From positions 1 to 64,000 of the forward strand of contig NZ_JOCB01000032.1 of assembly GCF_000718775.1 (NCBI RefSeq): a stretch of 64,000 nucleotides of DNA, read 5' to 3'. Shown here in pieces: positions 62,001 through 64,000 of the stretch (position 1 is the first letter of the stretch; every line of letters begins with the position of its first letter). The position numbers and the translations under genes were made by a program. This DNA is from Streptomyces sp. NRRL S-31 (GTDB lineage: Bacteria > Actinomycetota > Actinomycetes > Streptomycetales > Streptomycetaceae). The notes beneath the pieces were generated by a model. That model was not told the origin of the DNA. It searched no databases and worked only from the letters and a program-made list of their open reading frames with translations.

Positions 62001-64000
62001 GCGGCGCTGGAGTTCCCGCACGGCTGGGGCGGCCTGGTCGACCTTCCCGCCGTGCCCGACGAGGAGAGCGTGAACGCGCTGCTCGTCGTGCTCGCCGGCA
62101 CGGGCGAGGACCAGGTGGCGATCCGCGGCACCCGGCGCTTCGCCAAGCGGCTGCGCCGCAAGACCTCATCGGGCCCGGCCGCGCGGCCCTGGCGGCCGCG
62201 GGGCACGGTGCTGGTCACCGGCGGCACCGGCGCGCTCGGCGGACATGTGGCCCGCCGCCTCGCGCGGCAGGGCGCGGAGCACATCGTGCTGGCCGCCCGC
62301 CGCGGCCCCGACGCACCCGGCGCGGCCCGCCTGCGCGACGAACTGGAGGCAGCCGGGGCACGGGTGACCGTGGCGGCGTGCGACGTGGCGGACCGGGACG
62401 CGCTGCGGGACCTCGTCGAGCGCGTCGGCGACATCCGCGCGGTCTTCCACACCGCCGGCGTGATCAGGGCGACCAGGCTGGCCGACACGACACCGGCGGA
62501 GTTCGCCGAGGTCATCGGGGCCAAGGTCGCCGGGGCCGCGAACCTGGCGGAACTCCTGCCGGACCTCGACGCCTTCGTCCTGTTCTCCTCCACCGCGGGC
62601 GTGTGGGGCGACGGCCACGGCGCGGCCTACGCCGCCGGCAACGCCTTCCTCGACGCCCTGGCCGCACAGCACCGCGCCCGGGGCCGCGCCACGACCTCCG
62701 TCGCGTGGGGCATCTGGGCCGAAGGCGGCATGGCGGCCCTGGAGTCCGTGCGGCGCCAGCGCACCCTGCTCGGCCTCGGCGAACTGGACCCGGGCCGGGC
62801 ACTCGACGCGCTTCAGGACGTACTCGACCACGACGAGGCCCTCGCGGTCGTCACCGAGGCCGACTGGGCACAGTTCGCCCGCGCCTACACCCACGCGCGG
62901 CCGAGCCGGCTGCTGCGGGACCTGCCCGAGGCCCACAGCAGGCCGCAGGCCCCCCGACCCGCGCCTCCCGCAGACGGCACCGACCTGCTGGAGCTGATCA
63001 CCACCCACGTCGCCGGGGTGCTGGGACACGCGGCCCCCGAGCGGCTCGACCCCCGGCAGGCGTTCAAGGACCTGGGCTTCGACTCGCTGACCGCGGTGGA
63101 ACTGCGCAACCGCCTGACCGCCGCGCTCGGGGTGAGACTGCCCGCCACCCTCGTCTTCGACCACCCCACCCCGGCACGGCTGGCCGCCCACCTGTCCGGC
63201 GAGTCCGGCGAGCAGGACGCGCGGCGGACCCCGGCCCCGGCCGGGGCCGCGACGGACGAGCCGATCGCGGTCATCGGCATGGGCTGCCGCTTCCCCGGAG
63301 GCGTCGGCACCCCCGAGGACCTGTGGCGGCTGGTCGCGGACGGCGTGGACGCGATCGGCGACTTCCCGGCCGACCGCGGCTGGGACATCGACCGCCTGTA
63401 CGACCCGACGGGAAGCCGCCCCCGGACGTCGAGCACGTCCCAGGGCGGCTTCCTCGAGGCCGCCGGCGACTTCGACGCGGCGTTCTTCGGGATATCGCCC
63501 CGCGAGGCGCTCGCCATGGACCCGCAGCAGCGCATCCTGCTGGAGACCGCGTGGGAGACCATCGAGTACGCCGGTATCGACCCGACCACGTTGGAGGGCA
63601 CACCCACCGGCGTGTTCACCGGCATCTGGTCCACCGGCTACGCCGCCGGGCCGGTCCCCGACGACCTGGAGGGCTACCAGGTCACCGGCACCGCGTCGAG
63701 CGTGGGGTCCGGCCGGCTGGCGTACCAGCTGGGCCTGCTCGGCCCGGCACTGTCCCTGGACACCGGCTGCTCGTCGTCCCTCGTGGCCCTGCACCTGGCC
63801 GGTCAGGCACTGCGCTCGGGGGAGTGCTCCCTCGCCCTGGTCGGCGGCGTCACCGTCAACGCGGCACCCACGCTGTTCACCGAGATGTCCCGGCAGGGGG
63901 CGAGCGCGCCCGACGGCCGCAGCAAGTCCTTCGCCGCCGCAGCCGACGGGGCGGGCTGGGCCGAGGGCGCCGGCCTGCTGCTGCTGGAACGCCTGTCCGA
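56028..64000 (+). CDS. modular type I polyketide synthase, 3' end outside window
   Basis: Open to the window end (about 2,657 residues). Start GTG 56028, 7 nt after GAGG, or ATG 56031. Loading module: KSQ (about 56055-57290), with glutamine for the active cysteine (codon 56514) in DTAQSSA; AT (57545-58420) with GHSQG (57807-57821) and YASH (58113-58124), predicting methylmalonyl-CoA and hence a propionyl starter; ACP serine at 58854. Module 1: KS (59015-60290, Cys codon 59529), AT (60560-61410) with unusual GHSQA and YAAH, KR (62200-62750, Tyr 62628, Trp in AGVWG and no LDD, so A-type), ACP serine 63084. Then a second KS begins (Cys 63768, in DTGCSSS). No DH or ER so far. Product: a reduced polyketide, probably a macrolide or polyether type. 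Confidence 0.93.
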   Translation, partial: MMRFPLGSDADRVAVIGLAGRLPKAPDPEAFWRLLCDGTDAITAPPVGRQGLRHGGYLDRVDGFDAAFFGVSPREAAGMDPQQRLMLELAWEALEDARIVPSTLTGGPTGVFVGSMWEDYTSLAYPGHITPHTLTGTSRGVIANRVSHFLGVRGPSMTVDTAQSSALVAVHLAVESLRRGESALALAGGVNLNLTAAREEGAAEFGGLSPDDRCFTFDARANGFVRGEGGAFLVLKPLERALADGDRVYGVIRGSAVNNDGATQSLTVPSAQAQEQVIREALTRAGVRPADVQYVELHGTGTAVGDPIEAAALAAAYRDPAESADGDADSALRVGSAKTNVGHLEGAAGIVGLLKAVLSVHHRALPPSLNHETPNPRIPLDALALRVQTALTPWPRPDAPLLAGVSSFGMGGTNAHVIVEQAPDAAAPPARRPAPEARPAPWIVTARTKQALRAQIERLREHVRNHPDLTGSEVAHALATTRTRFAHRAVLLDSARIAAGRAGTPGRTVFVFPGQGAQWVGMGRELYAAYPVFRAAMDECAQALAPYTDWSPAEVLDGAPLDRVDIVQPTLFSVMVSLAALWRSFGVEPDAVVGHSQGEIAAAYVAGALSLSDAARIVALRSRALVALTGRGGMVSMALSAERAEDYVARWGGALTVAVVNATGSVVVSGDTQALSELVESCAADGVRARVLPVDYASHSAHVEAIRERLHTELDGVRPRQGTIPYYSAVTGGLLDDTTELDAGYWYRNLREPVRFDRATAATLADGHDVVVEVSPHPVLLPALEQTLEQARERTGVPGVATGTLSRDRGGPDVFLTALSRLFVAGVPVDWSPAVAEAAPVDLPTYAFQRRSYWLPEATAGQSGRTPAGPGTHAAQTAAPGRPDGGPETRDTGAGGTDPGASEPGGTVDAAAVVTAQIALVLGHEDPADIDPALTFKDLGFDSVTGLELRNRLAGALDRQLPSGLVYDHPTPAELIDWLRTGPGDRPAPAAQAAHDDPVVIVGMGCRFPGGVASPDDLWRLVTEGVDAIGDFPDDRGWDLGGLYDPELRGAGTTYITRGGFLEAVAGFDAPFFGISPREALAMDPQQRLVLETAWETFEHAGIDPASLRGTHTGVFTGVWSSGYATGPGLPEDLEGYLFTGVATSVTSGRVAYHLGLRGPALSVDTACSSSLVAVHLAAQALRAGECSLALAGGVTIMATPLGFTEFSRQHGLAADGRSKPFAAAADGTSWAEGAGLVLLERLSDARRNGHRVLAVVAGSAVNQDGASNGLTAPNGPSQERVIRQALANAGLEPSDVDAVEAHGTGTTLGDPIEAHALLAAYGQDRAEPLWLGSVKSNIGHTQAAAGVAGLIKMVMAMRHGELPRTLHVDEPTPHVDWASGGVRLLTEARPWPEHEHRRRAGVSAFGISGTNAHLIIEQSPDPDPGHLPGPAGPAAPTAWLLSAKTDAALRAQAERLRAYATAHPDVPAAAISRALAARTRFEHRAAVVGTDRDDLLSGLAALPPGRPARTGGTVFVFPGQGAQWTGMGRDLYEQSEVFRACIDACAAALAPYTDWSLVDELRHGSLDRVDVVQPALFAVMVALADLWRSHGVRPDAVVGHSQAEIAAAYVAGALSLRDAAKVVALRSRALAAIADRGGMVSLALSAEQAAGYLARWDERLTTAVVNGPAAVVVSGGLDALDELLAACEADGIRARRLPVTYAAHSAQVEAVRERLLTDLADITPHSAAIPFYSTVTGEPVDTSALDAGYWYRNLREPVRFDLATARLTADGHDLFLEVSPHPVLVPALDVAATGTLRRDHGGLTEFLAAAGRLYAAGADVDWMPVLPRTAPRADLPTYAFQREPYWVTATPPVPRDDWRYEVAWAPMSAAAAPVDPARWLVLATTGHPWAEALRERGFSVADTRDVADTWDARPGPDGVLSLLALDEEPHPDHPVLPAGLVRTLDLVRTLDPARTPAVPLWCATSGAVGTSGTDPVTSPAQALAWGTGASAALEFPHGWGGLVDLPAVPDEESVNALLVVLAGTGEDQVAIRGTRRFAKRLRRKTSSGPAARPWRPRGTVLVTGGTGALGGHVARRLARQGAEHIVLAARRGPDAPGAARLRDELEAAGARVTVAACDVADRDALRDLVERVGDIRAVFHTAGVIRATRLADTTPAEFAEVIGAKVAGAANLAELLPDLDAFVLFSSTAGVWGDGHGAAYAAGNAFLDALAAQHRARGRATTSVAWGIWAEGGMAALESVRRQRTLLGLGELDPGRALDALQDVLDHDEALAVVTEADWAQFARAYTHARPSRLLRDLPEAHSRPQAPRPAPPADGTDLLELITTHVAGVLGHAAPERLDPRQAFKDLGFDSLTAVELRNRLTAALGVRLPATLVFDHPTPARLAAHLSGESGEQDARRTPAPAGAATDEPIAVIGMGCRFPGGVGTPEDLWRLVADGVDAIGDFPADRGWDIDRLYDPTGSRPRTSSTSQGGFLEAAGDFDAAFFGISPREALAMDPQQRILLETAWETIEYAGIDPTTLEGTPTGVFTGIWSTGYAAGPVPDDLEGYQVTGTASSVGSGRLAYQLGLLGPALSLDTGCSSSLVALHLAGQALRSGECSLALVGGVTVNAAPTLFTEMSRQGASAPDGRSKSFAAAADGAGWAEGAGLLLLERLS

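Overview
The window is high-GC actinobacterial DNA, almost certainly from Streptomyces. It has the codon bias of that genus, TANNNT-type leaderless promoters, AfsA/ArpA-type butyrolactone signalling genes, type II thioesterase, PucR, MmyB-type XRE and LacI regulators, and a modular type I PKS. The species cannot be named from sequence alone.

Layout. (1) 1-11.3 kb looks like ordinary chromosome: TerD-domain protein (partial), family 2 glycosyltransferase, Asp/Glu racemase, membrane proteins, apolipoprotein N-acyltransferase, Nudix hydrolase, then an SDR dehydrogenase, a GAF/PucR regulator and a metabolite:H+ symporter. (2) 11.3-13.8 kb is debris: a UvrD-type helicase tail, a decayed type I-E-like CRISPR array, two small genes, and a transposase start fused to a broken SDR. 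(3) 13.8-18.7 kb is an autoregulator locus. Two ArpA/ScbR-like TetR genes each carry an ATACC-N8-GGTAT operator, and an afsA-flavoprotein-HAD phosphatase operon runs between them with overlapping stops and starts. Both afsA and the flavoprotein gene are frameshifted. (4) 18.8-23.8 kb holds a thioesterase, a luciferase-like monooxygenase, a broken Gfo/Idh/MocA gene, an ArsR regulator and a 14-TM exporter. (5) 23.8-28.4 kb is the most interesting part: a leftward six-gene operon avrD - P-loop kinase - KAS III - ACP - HAD phosphatase - P-loop kinase, bounded by a 17-bp hairpin and containing an 18-bp hairpin. (6) 28.6-33.5 kb is a redox block with a broken MDR reductase, an OYE, an F420/NADP-reductase-like protein, an XRE regulator, a SnoaL-like protein and a flavin reductase. 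(7) 33.6-34.4 kb is a broken serine recombinase. (8) 34.7-41.5 kb is a LacI-controlled sugar ABC-import operon with an intracellular GH32/43-like hydrolase and a beta-lactamase-fold hydrolase. (9) 41.5-45 kb is debris (two IS remnants, a truncated hemerythrin, a cobN tail) around one intact small gene. (10) 45-52.4 kb is an oxidation cluster: FAD monooxygenase, FMN alpha-hydroxyacid oxidase, atypical P450 and antiporter, divergent from an AMP-binding ligase. (11) 52.5-64 kb has a metallophosphoesterase, a normal P450 and the start of a modular PKS (KSQ-AT-ACP loading module, KS-AT-KR-ACP, then KS running off the window).

How the parts fit. The AfsA operon and the AvrD operon are parallel. Each pairs an acyl-transfer enzyme with an internal two-fold repeat with a clearly homologous HAD-IB phosphatase. 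AvrD is known from Pseudomonas syringae as the protein that directs syringolide (acyl-sugar elicitor) synthesis. Here it sits with its own KAS III and ACP, a set that could make the beta-ketoacyl group and hand it on. The inference is a self-contained pathway for a small acyl-sugar or butenolide signal, next to a decaying butyrolactone system whose receptors are still intact. No tRNA or rRNA gene was found.
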